Shown here: positions 55,904 through 64,000 of the stretch, one piece after another
How the letters are laid out: each line of letters opens with the position of its first letter
How positions within the stretch are numbered: position 1 is the first letter of the stretch
DNA from: Apiosordaria backusii
Taxonomy: Eukaryota > Ascomycota > Sordariomycetes > Sordariales > Lasiosphaeriaceae
Direction of reading: 5' to 3'
NCBI GenBank assembly: GCA_030549205.1
Contig: JAUKTV010000004.1
Location: 2,046,001-2,110,000, forward strand
DNA length: 64,000 nt
Notes under the pieces: model-generated
What the model was told of the DNA's origin: nothing
Seen by the model: only the letters and a program-made list of their open reading frames with translations
Database searches by the model: none
Made by a program: the position numbers and the translations under genes

Positions 55904-58783
55904 ATGGACAACTCCTCCCAGGAGAGCGATAGCCATGATCCGAAAGAGTCGTAAGTTTGTCCCTGTCCTTTCAGCCCTCCCAAATTGTCAAAATCACTCT
56001 CCTCCCCAGGGCATGTTTGCGACGATGGAACTGGCCGCTGTCACCCTGCCGTGCCTTCGGCTCGGTCAGTTGCGGCGCTTGTCCCAGGCCCTCTCGTTCA
56101 CCCCGGACAGGGCCGGTCAGACAGGGTGGTTTGGTGCTCCGGACGGCCATTTAAGTTCGCATGCCGTGGAACCGGGCATTGCTTCACCGTCGTGCCTCAT
56201 TCCCTTGGGGCTCTCTGACGACCCCTCCAATATCCTTGTATGTCCCGAGCTCGATTGTTTCCGAGAAACAGGGCTCTTTACACACACGCTCTACAAGGGA
56301 CTGCCTGGGTTGCGGAGTACACACGCCAATCCGTGGGCGGGGTTGATTGATTCAGTCATCTCCCTCTCACGCTCCCCCTCGGAACTGCCCAGCCCGTTTT
56401 GTTTCCGTTTGTCACTCATGACTCAATGAATATCAATACTGACACTCGCAGCGCTGGAATTGAGATGGGACCTGTCGGGACACGATCAGCGTCTGAGGCT
56501 CTTGGCCAGGCTGAGGAAAGACGGCCAGCAAGGCCCCAGGGCTGGTGGGCACGAGCGCTCGCCCCGTTCAAGAACCTCATCGGGAGAGTTGACGAAAGGA
56601 TGAACGATTCAGCTTTTGGTCGTTTGTTCAATCTTAAGGGCAGCGGAGTGAGTACTACTGTATGGCGAGAATACAGAACCAGAGGTAGCTAACTTTCACT
56701 ACAGCCCAAGAGTATCCCCGATGCCAATTTTTCAACGGAGTTGCGGGCTGGCCTGACAACATTCGCCACCATGTCCTATATTATTGCCGTCAATGTAAGG
56801 TCTTGAAGCGGCGAATTTGCTGAAGCTCGGTCTTCTAACATCTTGCAGGCTTCCATTCTCGCGGATACTGGGTTTGATTGCCATTGCCAAGAGCCCATCG
56901 ACAACCAGGGAAACTGTTTCAATGACAGAGAGTGGACAGCTTGCTATGAAGGTCAGTTCATTTCGATGAAGACATACATCTGATGTGGCTAGGGTGCTAA
57001 TGAGGAGCCAGAGGTCAAGCTTGATCTTATCACTGCCACAGCTGCGGTGGCTGCCTTCTCCAGCATTCTGTTTGGTCTCTTTACCAATCTTCCCGTCTGT
57101 CTTGCGTAAGTCACCACATTCCCAGGCGCAAATTGGCATCATTCTCACACTTTGGCAGCCCAGGTATGGGCTTGAACGCTTACTTCACCTACCAAGTCGT
57201 TGGCGCCAAAGGGACCGGCTCTATTAGCTATCGCATTGCTCTCACCGCTGTCTTCATCGAAGGATGGATTTTCATGTTTCTGGCCCTCACTGGTATGCGG
57301 CATTGGCTGGTCAAGATCATACCCGGGACCATCAAAACGGCCAGTGGAGTTGGCATTGGCCTCTTTCTCACCCTCATCGGCATGTCGTATTCTTCTGGTA
57401 TTGGCATCATCACAGGAGCCATTAGTACACCACTGGCTATCGGCGGTTGTCCTGCTGCCTATTTGGATAAAAACGGCGAGTGTATAATGGGGGTTATGAC
57501 CAACCCAAAGGTAGGAGAGCCCCAAATACGCTTCTCAGATTTTAGGTACTAACTCGCTCGGAAGATGTGGATTGGTATCTGTCTGGGCGGTCTTTTCGTG
57601 GTTTTCCTGATGGCTTTCAGGGTTCGAGCATCAATTGTCATTGGTATCGCGCTGGTCTCAATCTTGTCCTGGCCGTAAGCTACCAGAACACTCGGAAACA
57701 GATCTAACTGGTGCTGACCCTTATGTAGACGCAATACGGCTGTCACATATTTCCCCGATACCGAAGATGGCAACCGACGCTTCGAGTATTTCCGCCAAGT
57801 TGTCAATTTTCACCCCATCAAGCACACCCTCGGCCAGATTGAATGGAACCTCAGTGGACAGTTTGACTCCAAACTACTCGTCGCTTTGATTACCCTCCTC
57901 TATGTCGACATCATCGACTGCACAGCAACGCTCTATTCCATGGCTCGATTCTGTAGGCGATCAACTGGTAACGACAAGGACTTCCCTCGATCAACCACTG
58001 CGTTTTGCGTGGATTCGCTCTGTATCTCTCTTGGAGCACTCGTCGGATGCTCACCAGTCACTGCTTTCATCGAAAGCGGTGCAGGTATTGCCGAAGGCGG
58101 CCGGACTGGACTTACAGCTGTTACCGCTGGATGCTGCTTCTTCTTATCCATTTTCTTTGCCCCAATCTTTGCTTCAATTCCGCCGTGGGCTACCGGATGT
58201 ACACTCATGCTTGTAAGTACACTCCGATCCCTCCTGACTTACTTCGAGCTGATAACTTCGACAGGTTGGCTGCTTAATGATCAGACAAGTCACCAAAATC
58301 AACTGGGCCTACATCGGTGATGCAGTGCCATCATTCATCACCATGGCCTTCATCCCCTTTACTTACAGCGTCGCTTATGGACTTCTTGCGTAAGTTATCA
58401 CCTCCCCCTCCCCACTCGTGCACCATCAGCTAACAACCCACCCCAGTGGCATCTTTTCCTACGCCGGCATTAACCTCTGCATCTGGGCCGTCATAAAACT
58501 ATCCCGCGGCACCATCATGCCAGAGAACTACGACCTCAAAGAGTACTGGACCTGGCGACCGCCCGGAGAGCGCCCCTGGCTCTTCCGCAAGATCGGCGAA
58601 GCCCTCTTCTGGTTCCGAACAGCTAGGCGCAATCGGGACTCTACCTTCCAACTGGGCTCTAACGACGGGAGCGGTAGCTCGAGGCACCACGAGTCTCCTA
58701 ATACATCGACCGCAGCGGTGGAGTCTAAGAACCCTGCGCAGAGGATGCCGTCGCCGTATCCGGTTTATTACCCGCGTCCATGA
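55904..58783 (+). CDS. azgA: AzgA-family purine (adenine/guanine/hypoxanthine) permease
   Basis: Plasma-membrane H+/purine symporter of the AzgA (NCS2/NAT-related) family. Ten exons join in frame: 55904-55950, 56452-56647, 56705-56794, 56849-56951, 57012-57105, 57159-57510, 57565-57674, 57729-58212, 58265-58389, 58447-58783, for 645 residues. Family blocks are plain: AGLTTFATMSYIIAVNASIL (TM1), CLAPGMGLNAYFTYQVVG with the substrate-related GMGLNAYF, VDIIDCTATLYSMARF, LGALVGCSPVTAFIESGAGI and AEGGRTGLTAV. A loop of about 35 residues after TM1 is rich in Cys and acids. The tail is hydrophilic and ends YYPRP. Intron 1 is 501 nt, far longer than the others (52-60 nt), so the first 15 codons are the least certain part. 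Confidence 0.92.
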
Positions 58784-59510
58784 GGATTCGTGGGGAGGTT
58801 GTAGAGGTCATATCATCAAGGTTACATTAGCTGTCATACGACAACAGATTTGGGGTGACTACACCGATTGGAATCGCTTTTACTGGCTTCATTTGGGCTT
58901 GAGAATATGCAGCGGTTTGGAATGTTTGGGCTGCGGTTAGACTTAGGTTCTGGTGTTTATATATGTTCTTTTTCTTGTTGTTTATTTCTGTGATTTGTTA
59001 TTGCTTCATGTATCTATGTTTTGCTACAATGCGAGGTTGGATAGAAAATGTCTTGAAAAGTCGGTCATTTTCAAGGGGCCTTCAGGGGCTGCATTCAGTT
59101 GCTCTGGTGACATTATTTGGAAAGGTGCATAAAATTGTGCAACTGGCATCAGCTGTGCCAAAAACTCGGGCCTTGGGGGTTTTGCACAGCTCAGGCTACC
59201 AAGCTTGCATCATCCATCCTCTTTTCTTATCGGACCTGCAACGTTCCAGCTGTTCATGAACTGCATCATCGCAAGAAAATCCCAAGTGCCGTTTCTAGCT
59301 ACGACCGAAGGTTCCTTGCGACGTAAAATCTTGCAGCCGGTTTCCACACAGAGTCGCAAGCCACTCAACCGATTTGTCGGGTTCAACGGCTTTCTTGGCT
59401 CGAATAGCTATAATTTCTTCGAGACCACCCGCCTTACGAAACACACCCCAAGGCTTCAAGACCTTCGAGACCAACTCTCGACCAAGTAACTGGTCAACCC
59501 AACCAGCAAG
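58784..59510. other. Spacer between azgA and uch2
   Basis: 727 bp holding the azgA 3' UTR and the uch2 promoter and leader. It is T-rich on the azgA side. No coding signal. Confidence 0.5.
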
Positions 59511-60575
59511 ATGAGTGGAAGCTGGAATACCAGTAAATACCCCCCCCCCCACCAACCCCCGCGCCAACCAGCCCACTAACTAACCATCATTATCACAGTC
59601 GAGTCCGACGCGGGCGTATTCACCTACCTCCTGACCAACCTCGGCGTCCGCAACGTCCAATTCGAAGAGCTCCTCACCCTCGACCCCTCCTCCCTAGCCG
59701 AGCTCCACCCCGTATACGGCGTCATCTTCCTCTTCAAATACCCCACCGACACCCCCTACCGCGCCACAGGCGACAAGCCCCTCGACGGCTCGTTCGACTA
59801 CCAAATCGCAGAAAACAAGCTCTTCTTCGCCGCCCAGACCATCCCCAACGCGTGTGGCACCCAGGCTTTGCTGTCTGTCTTGCTAAACAAAACCACCACC
59901 TCTGGAGACGAAGAAGACACCAAAATCGACATTGGCCCAGTCCTGACCGACTTTCGCGAGTTCACCATCGACCTCCCCCCCGAATTCAGAGGCGAGGCGC
60001 TGTCCAACTCGGATGTCATCCGCGACGTGCACAACTCGTTTGCGAAATCCTCCCCCTTTGTCGACGAGACGACGAGGAATCCCAACGATGAGACAGAAGA
60101 CGCGTTTCATTTCATTGCTTACACTCCTTTTAACGGCACGCTGTACGAGTTGGACGGTCTCCAGCCCGCGCCTATTTCCCATGGCGCTTGTACACAAGAA
60201 GGTTTCCCGGAAAAGGTGATGGAGGTGATTCAGCGCCGGATTGCGAGGTACGGTGAGACGGAAATCAGGTTTAATTTGTTGGCCATGACACGTGATCTAA
60301 GAATCAGAGCGAGGGAGCTGGGGGATGTGGAGCTGTTGGAGAGGGAGGAGCGGAAAAGAAAGGACTGGCAGTTTGAGAATGCGCTGAGGAAGCACAACTT
60401 TGTTGGGTTTGCGGGCGAGGTGCTGAAGGGGGTGGTGGAGCATAAACTGAAGGAGGGCGGGGAGGAGGTGTATAGCAAATGGGTTGAGCAGGGGAAGCAG
60501 AAGATGCTGAAGAGGATAGAGGAGAGGCAGAAGGGGAGAGCGGGAGGGGGGGAGGATGTTGAGATGCAGGGTTAG
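59511..60575 (+). CDS. uch2: UCH37/UCHL5-type ubiquitin C-terminal hydrolase
   Basis: Cysteine deubiquitinase of the UCH family, which in other organisms binds the 26S proteasome through Rpn13. Exon 1 (59511-59532, seven codons) and exon 2 (59599-60575) give 332 residues. The complete catalytic set is present: oxyanion Gln87 and nucleophile Cys93 in AAQTIPNACGTQALLS, His178 in EDAFHFIAYTPFNG, and Asp193 in LYELDGLQ. The N-terminus SDAGVFTYLLTNLGV and the C-terminal helical ULD-like extension (FNLLAMTRDLRIRARELG, FVGFAGEVLKGVVEHKLKEG) place it with UCH37 rather than short UCHs. The tail is Lys/Glu-rich with EDVEM near the end. The intron carries a run of eleven C residues just after its donor. 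Confidence 0.96.
59540..59550. repeat. C11 homopolymer in uch2 intron
   Basis: Eleven C residues directly after GTAAATA at the donor of the 66-nt intron. Confidence 0.7.
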
Positions 60576-61280
60576 TTGTTATCGATAAGGGGGGTGGGAT
60601 GAATTATATATGATATGAATGAACATTGTATAGGGGGACGGCTTTCACGTCATGACGAGCTTGCTTTAAGTGAGCAGGCGTTGCTTTTCAAGATATTTTG
60701 ACAGGTCCAATGGTTAGGAACCACTCTGTAGTAGTATATAAAGGCAGACGAAGCAGCATTGAGCGAGGCTGGCAGGCAGGCAGGCAGGCTCATACCTTGA
60801 AACAAATCCAGTGGCCAGGATCACTGTATGATATCATTGCAGCTGGCACCAGAACAAATCGCAGTTGAATCATCACCAACATTCGACAAGGCACTCAGAT
60901 GTTTGACAAGCTTCAGGGTTAGGAATCACCCTATGGTATCATTACTGCCCCAACTGCCCCCACCAGCCATGCATAATCGCTTCACATGGATATCGAGACG
61001 CAAGATGACTGAGACGCTGGGTATCTTCAGCTATCAATGGGCAGGGAGTCGGCTGAGTCGAGCCAAGCAAATGAAATTCGGTTTGCGCCTTTTATAACCC
61101 CGTTCCCGCATTCATGGTTTCTCAATGATTTTTATTGAGTATTCGTGACCGACTCCTTTTTCCTCTGGAATCGTAGCCCTGACCCGAAAAAATGCCATGC
61201 TCGCAGTACACCGTTTCCGGAAAAATCAAGCCCCAGTCAAAAGATACCCCGCGTCCCAACATCACCACACAGCCAGCCGT
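60576..61280. other. Convergent spacer uch2 / RPL17
   Basis: 705 bp of 3' flank. It contains a (GGCA)n tract at 60771-60789 and three diverged ~30-bp copies of a repeat spaced about 100 bp apart. Confidence 0.5.
60707..60942. repeat. Three diverged ~30-bp repeats at ~100-bp spacing, with a GGCA microsatellite
   Basis: Copies at 60707-60735, 60808-60838 and 60912-60942 share (C/T)CA(A/G)(T/G)G(G/T)(T/C)(T/C)AGGA followed by CACTCT/CACTGT/CACCCT and TATCATT-like ends. Unit spacing is 101-104 bp, suggesting an old tandem array. GGCA repeats lie between copies 1 and 2. Confidence 0.45.
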
Positions 61281-62275
61281 TTAGGCAGCGGTGAGGGCCT
61301 TGCGGACGCGAACGCCACGCTGTCTGGAGGAAAGGTGCTCCTCACGGACAACGGCCTCGGACTTGGCGACGGTCTCCTCAGCCTCGGTGAGGATGAGCTC
61401 GATGTGGCAGGGGTTGGACATGTAGGGGTTGATCTGCCATATGTTAGCCTCTCTATCCAGTCCTTCTCACTCCTCGCTGGAGACGATGTCGAATTCGGAG
61501 ATACGTACGCGACCGTGAGCGCGGTATGTGCGGCGGCGCTGCTTGGGGGCCTGGTTGACCTGGATGTGCTTGACAACGAGGTTGCCAGTGTCAAGACCCT
61601 TGGAGTCGGCGTTGGACTCAGCGTTCTTGAGGAGACCGAGGAGGAACTCGGCGGACTTGGCGGGCCAGCGGGCGCGGGTAACACCGAACTGCTTGCCTAT
61701 ATTTCCAACACAGTCAGCCCAACATTCTCAATTCCATCTCCATCCCTCGTGTCTTGTGGTCGTGAAGCTCGCAATCGTTCCGGGTATCCAAATTCCCATC
61801 GCAATCCCAAATCTCTATTTCCAAAGCTCTCAAAGTGATTTCGTCGGGGGATCGATAATTCGTACCTTGAGCAGTACGGCCGATGGAGCCGCAGTAGCGT
61901 CTCATGGGGACGGCCTCCTTCTTGTCAATGACATTCTGGAGGAAGGTCTGGGCGCGCTGGAGCTTCCAGCCGTTGATGGCCTGGGCAGTCTCGCGGGTGT
62001 TCTTGAAAGAAACACGGAGGTAAGACCCGCGGGAGCGAGCGGACTTCGCCGGGGCAATCTCAGTCGCAGCGTACCGAACCTAGTGTTGTGATAAAACCAT
62101 GGTCAGCATGGTTCCTGGCGATGGCCTCAAAAGTTTCCCCCCTCGTCGGTTTCCGCAGTAGCTCCATCCTCCATCCCGGAATTCCGCAAAGACCCAGCTG
62201 CAAAATTTCGACGGGGGCTTCGAATGGCGCTTGAAAATGACTTCGGGAATTGATTTCGCAAGGGCTACTCACCAT
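61281..62275 (-). CDS. RPL17: 60S ribosomal protein uL22 (L17)
   Basis: Large-subunit protein lining the nascent-peptide exit tunnel. Exons: 62275-62273 (the ATG alone), 62079-61866, 61696-61509, 61433-61281; 185 residues, standard length. Diagnostic blocks: VRYAATEIAPAKSARSRGSY, RETAQAINGWKLQRAQTFLQ, MRRYCGSIGRTAQGKQFGVT, and the tunnel-loop sequence QAPKQRRRTYRAHGRINPYM. The first intron starts directly after the start codon (ATG|GTGAGT) and is 193 nt; the second is 169 nt. Long introns near the start are common in fungal ribosomal protein genes. Codon bias is strong. It is divergent from fibrillarin. Confidence 0.97.
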
Positions 62276-62798
62276 CTTGACTGCTTGTCGATTAAAGGCG
62301 AGATCGGCCGAATTTGGTGATGTTCAAGGAATGACGGTTACCAAATTTTGGGGCCAAATTCAATTTCGCGATTAGGGCTCGGTGGGCGGTGATTGATTGG
62401 CTTGTGCGGGACCAGTGTTGGCCTAAGGCAGAAAAGGACTTGGCGGCTGGCAACTGCAGAAAACTATCTGAGTGCCAGCCCCACTATCTCGATAAGACAA
62501 GACGCCGTGCACGGACGTCGATAAGATTCACAACATGGCGCGCCAGCCACTCAGAAAGGTTGGAAGAATCCACCACCGAGGCGACAAAAGTTGTTCTGGG
62601 GCTCCGCTTTTTTTTTCTGGGGTGTTAGGAAATTTTGCATCCAGCTCAAGCAAAGCTCTTCGAGCATCTCGACAGAGCCGCGAATCTCCAACCCATTGAG
62701 CCCTCAGCAACTCTTTGTGCAACACTTCTGATCCGGCGTCGACAGACATACCCGCGACGATCTTATTCCCGATTTAAACACATACCCAAACCGTCATA
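62276..62798. promoter_or_regulatory. Shared divergent promoter RPL17 / fibrillarin
   Basis: 523 bp between outward-facing starts of two ribosome-production genes. It contains GATTAGGGCT (62371-62380), a partial match to the telobox AACCCTAA read on the other strand, and GATAAGA-type GATA sites near 62491 and 62520. Co-regulation is inferred. Confidence 0.5.
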
Positions 62799-64000
62799 AT
62801 GGGCTTTGAGCGCGGTGGAAGAGGCGGTGGTCGCGGGGGAGGCAACTTCCGTGGCGGCGATCGTGGTGGGCGCGGTGGTGGCCGTGGTGGTGGTAAGTCA
62901 TGGATTCTGTCTTTTGAGATCAATTGACGGCAATGGATTGTGATGTCTTTCTTTTGGACGAATGGGACGCCCGAATCTTGCGCGCCGAGGATTGCGAACG
63001 AGATCCAAACCCAGATCTGTGCGTCTCGACTTCACAGTCCAAAGTTGGCCGATTTGCTCGTACCTCTCCTACACTTCATTTTCTAGTCGCCGCCTCTAGT
63101 TAGTAAGGATATTTGCTAACTGAATACTCCAGCTGGTGGTTTCGGCGGTCGTGGTGGTGCCCGTGGTGGTGCCCGCGGTGGTCCTCGCGGTGGCGGTCGT
63201 GGTGGCCCTGCCCGTGGTGGTCGTGGGTATGTTAGATGTCCATCCATGAGCCATATTGCGCTTGCTAACTATTGAAAACAGTGGTCGCGGTGGTGGCCGT
63301 GGTGGTGCTGCCGGTGGTGCTGCTGGTGGCAAGAAGGTCATCGTCGAGCCCCATCGTCACAAGGGTGTCTTCGTTGCCCGTGGTGGAAAGGAGGATTTGC
63401 TCGCTACTACCAACCTTGTTCCTGGCGAGTCTGTCTACGGCGAGAAGAGAATCTCCGTTGAGACTGGCAAGAACGATGAGGGTAACGCCACCAAGACCGA
63501 GTACCGCGTAAGTCTCCTCGATGCCACTCAGTCTTGGCAATACATTCATTTTTCATGAGCAAGCGCTAACAACCTGGCCCTCAGATCTGGAATCCTTTCC
63601 GCTCCAAGTTGGCTGCCGGTATTCTCGGTGGTCTCGAGACCATCTACATGAAGCCCGGTTCCAAGGTCCTCTACCTCGGCGCTGCCTCCGGTACCTCCGT
63701 CTCCCACGTTGCCGATATCGTCGGCCCTACTGGTTCCGTTTACGCCGTCGAGTTCTCCCACCGTTCTGGCAGAGATCTTATCAACATGGCTGTACGTCCA
63801 AACCTTTTCTGTTCCTTGGAAAACAGCAAGACTTACTATTCTCTAGACCCGCCGCACAAACGTCATTCCCATCGTTGAGGATGCCCGCAAGCCCATGGCC
63901 TACCGCATGCTTTTGCCAATGGTCGACGTCATCTTTGCCGATGTTGCCCAGCCCGATCAGGCCAGAATCGTCGGTATCAACGCGAAACTGTTCTTGAAGC
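62799..64000 (+). CDS. NOP1: Fibrillarin, box C/D snoRNP 2'-O-methyltransferase (3' end outside window)
   Basis: Catalytic subunit of nucleolar box C/D snoRNPs; methylates rRNA 2'-hydroxyls and histone H2A Gln. Visible exons: 62799-62892, 63133-63226, 63282-63507, 63585-63791, 63847-beyond 64000. Residues 1-~85 form a glycine/arginine-rich (GAR) domain of RGG repeats, built over exons 1-3. The fibrillarin fold follows: KKVIVEPHRHKGVFVARGGK, YRIWNPFRSKLAAGILGG, then SAM motif I at KVLYLGAASGTSVSHVADIV and VYAVEFSHRSGRDL. The last exon runs off the window at FLK, so roughly 60 residues of C-terminus are missing. Intron 1 is 240 nt, the others 55-77 nt. Confidence 0.96.

Noticed and set aside
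1..64000. A biosynthetic gene cluster, transposon or viral insertion
   Set aside because: No polyketide synthase, NRPS, terpene synthase, transposase, reverse transcriptase or viral protein was recognised on either strand.

Overview
This window is nuclear DNA of a filamentous ascomycete. The genes are typical of Sordariomycetes and probably of a Sordariales species: short 50-80 nt GT-AG introns with CTAAC/CTGAC-like branch sites, long proline/glutamine/serine-rich linkers, and fungal-specific families. No bacterial, organellar, CRISPR or rRNA sequence is seen. I count sixteen protein genes, fifteen complete or nearly complete and one (fibrillarin) cut by the right edge. They are separated by unusually long gene-poor gaps; six exceed 2.2 kb and the largest is 5.7 kb. 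No intact transposon is visible.

Layout: AMPK/SNF1 beta subunit (+, 395-1961); KAE1 of KEOPS (-, 2300-3376); EPL1 of the NuA4 acetyltransferase (-, 5617-7540); calcineurin B CNB1 (+, 8971-9861); a fungal low-complexity protein (-, 15330-16614); mitochondrial ribosomal protein uS9m (-, 21918-22911); eEF1B gamma (+, 23332-24948); an FCP1/NIF-fold protein with a mitochondrial-looking N-terminus (-, 25685-27195); a secreted DUF3455 protein (-, 28509-29400); the Golgi coiled-coil protein CASP/COY1 (-, 32673-35025); CORVET subunit VPS3 (+, 35460-39300); a cAMP-receptor-like GPCR (-, 42803-44314); a degenerate methyltransferase-like protein (-, 50061-52284); an AzgA-type purine permease (+, 55904-58783); a UCH37-type deubiquitinase (+, 59511-60575); ribosomal protein uL22/RPL17 (-, 61281-62275); fibrillarin NOP1 (+, 62799-end).

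The genes are mostly unrelated housekeeping functions, but three head-to-head pairs are functionally matched and share short intergenic regions: uS9m/eEF1B gamma (translation), COY1/VPS3 (endomembrane tethering) and RPL17/fibrillarin (ribosome production). Signalling genes (AMPK beta, calcineurin B, GPCR) lie beside the long gaps.

I did not find a clearly new multi-gene system. The observations most worth a second look are a reading-frame break in the AMPK beta linker, a near-perfect 29-bp inverted repeat with a 30-nt loop at 30563-30650, a 94-codon protein-like frame interrupted by one TGA just behind the FCP1-like gene, three CACGTG boxes inside EPL1 intron 1, two GC-AG introns in essential genes, and a DxN substitution in the FCP1-like catalytic motif. 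Exon borders were derived by hand from splice consensus, frame continuity and family knowledge; none were tested computationally.
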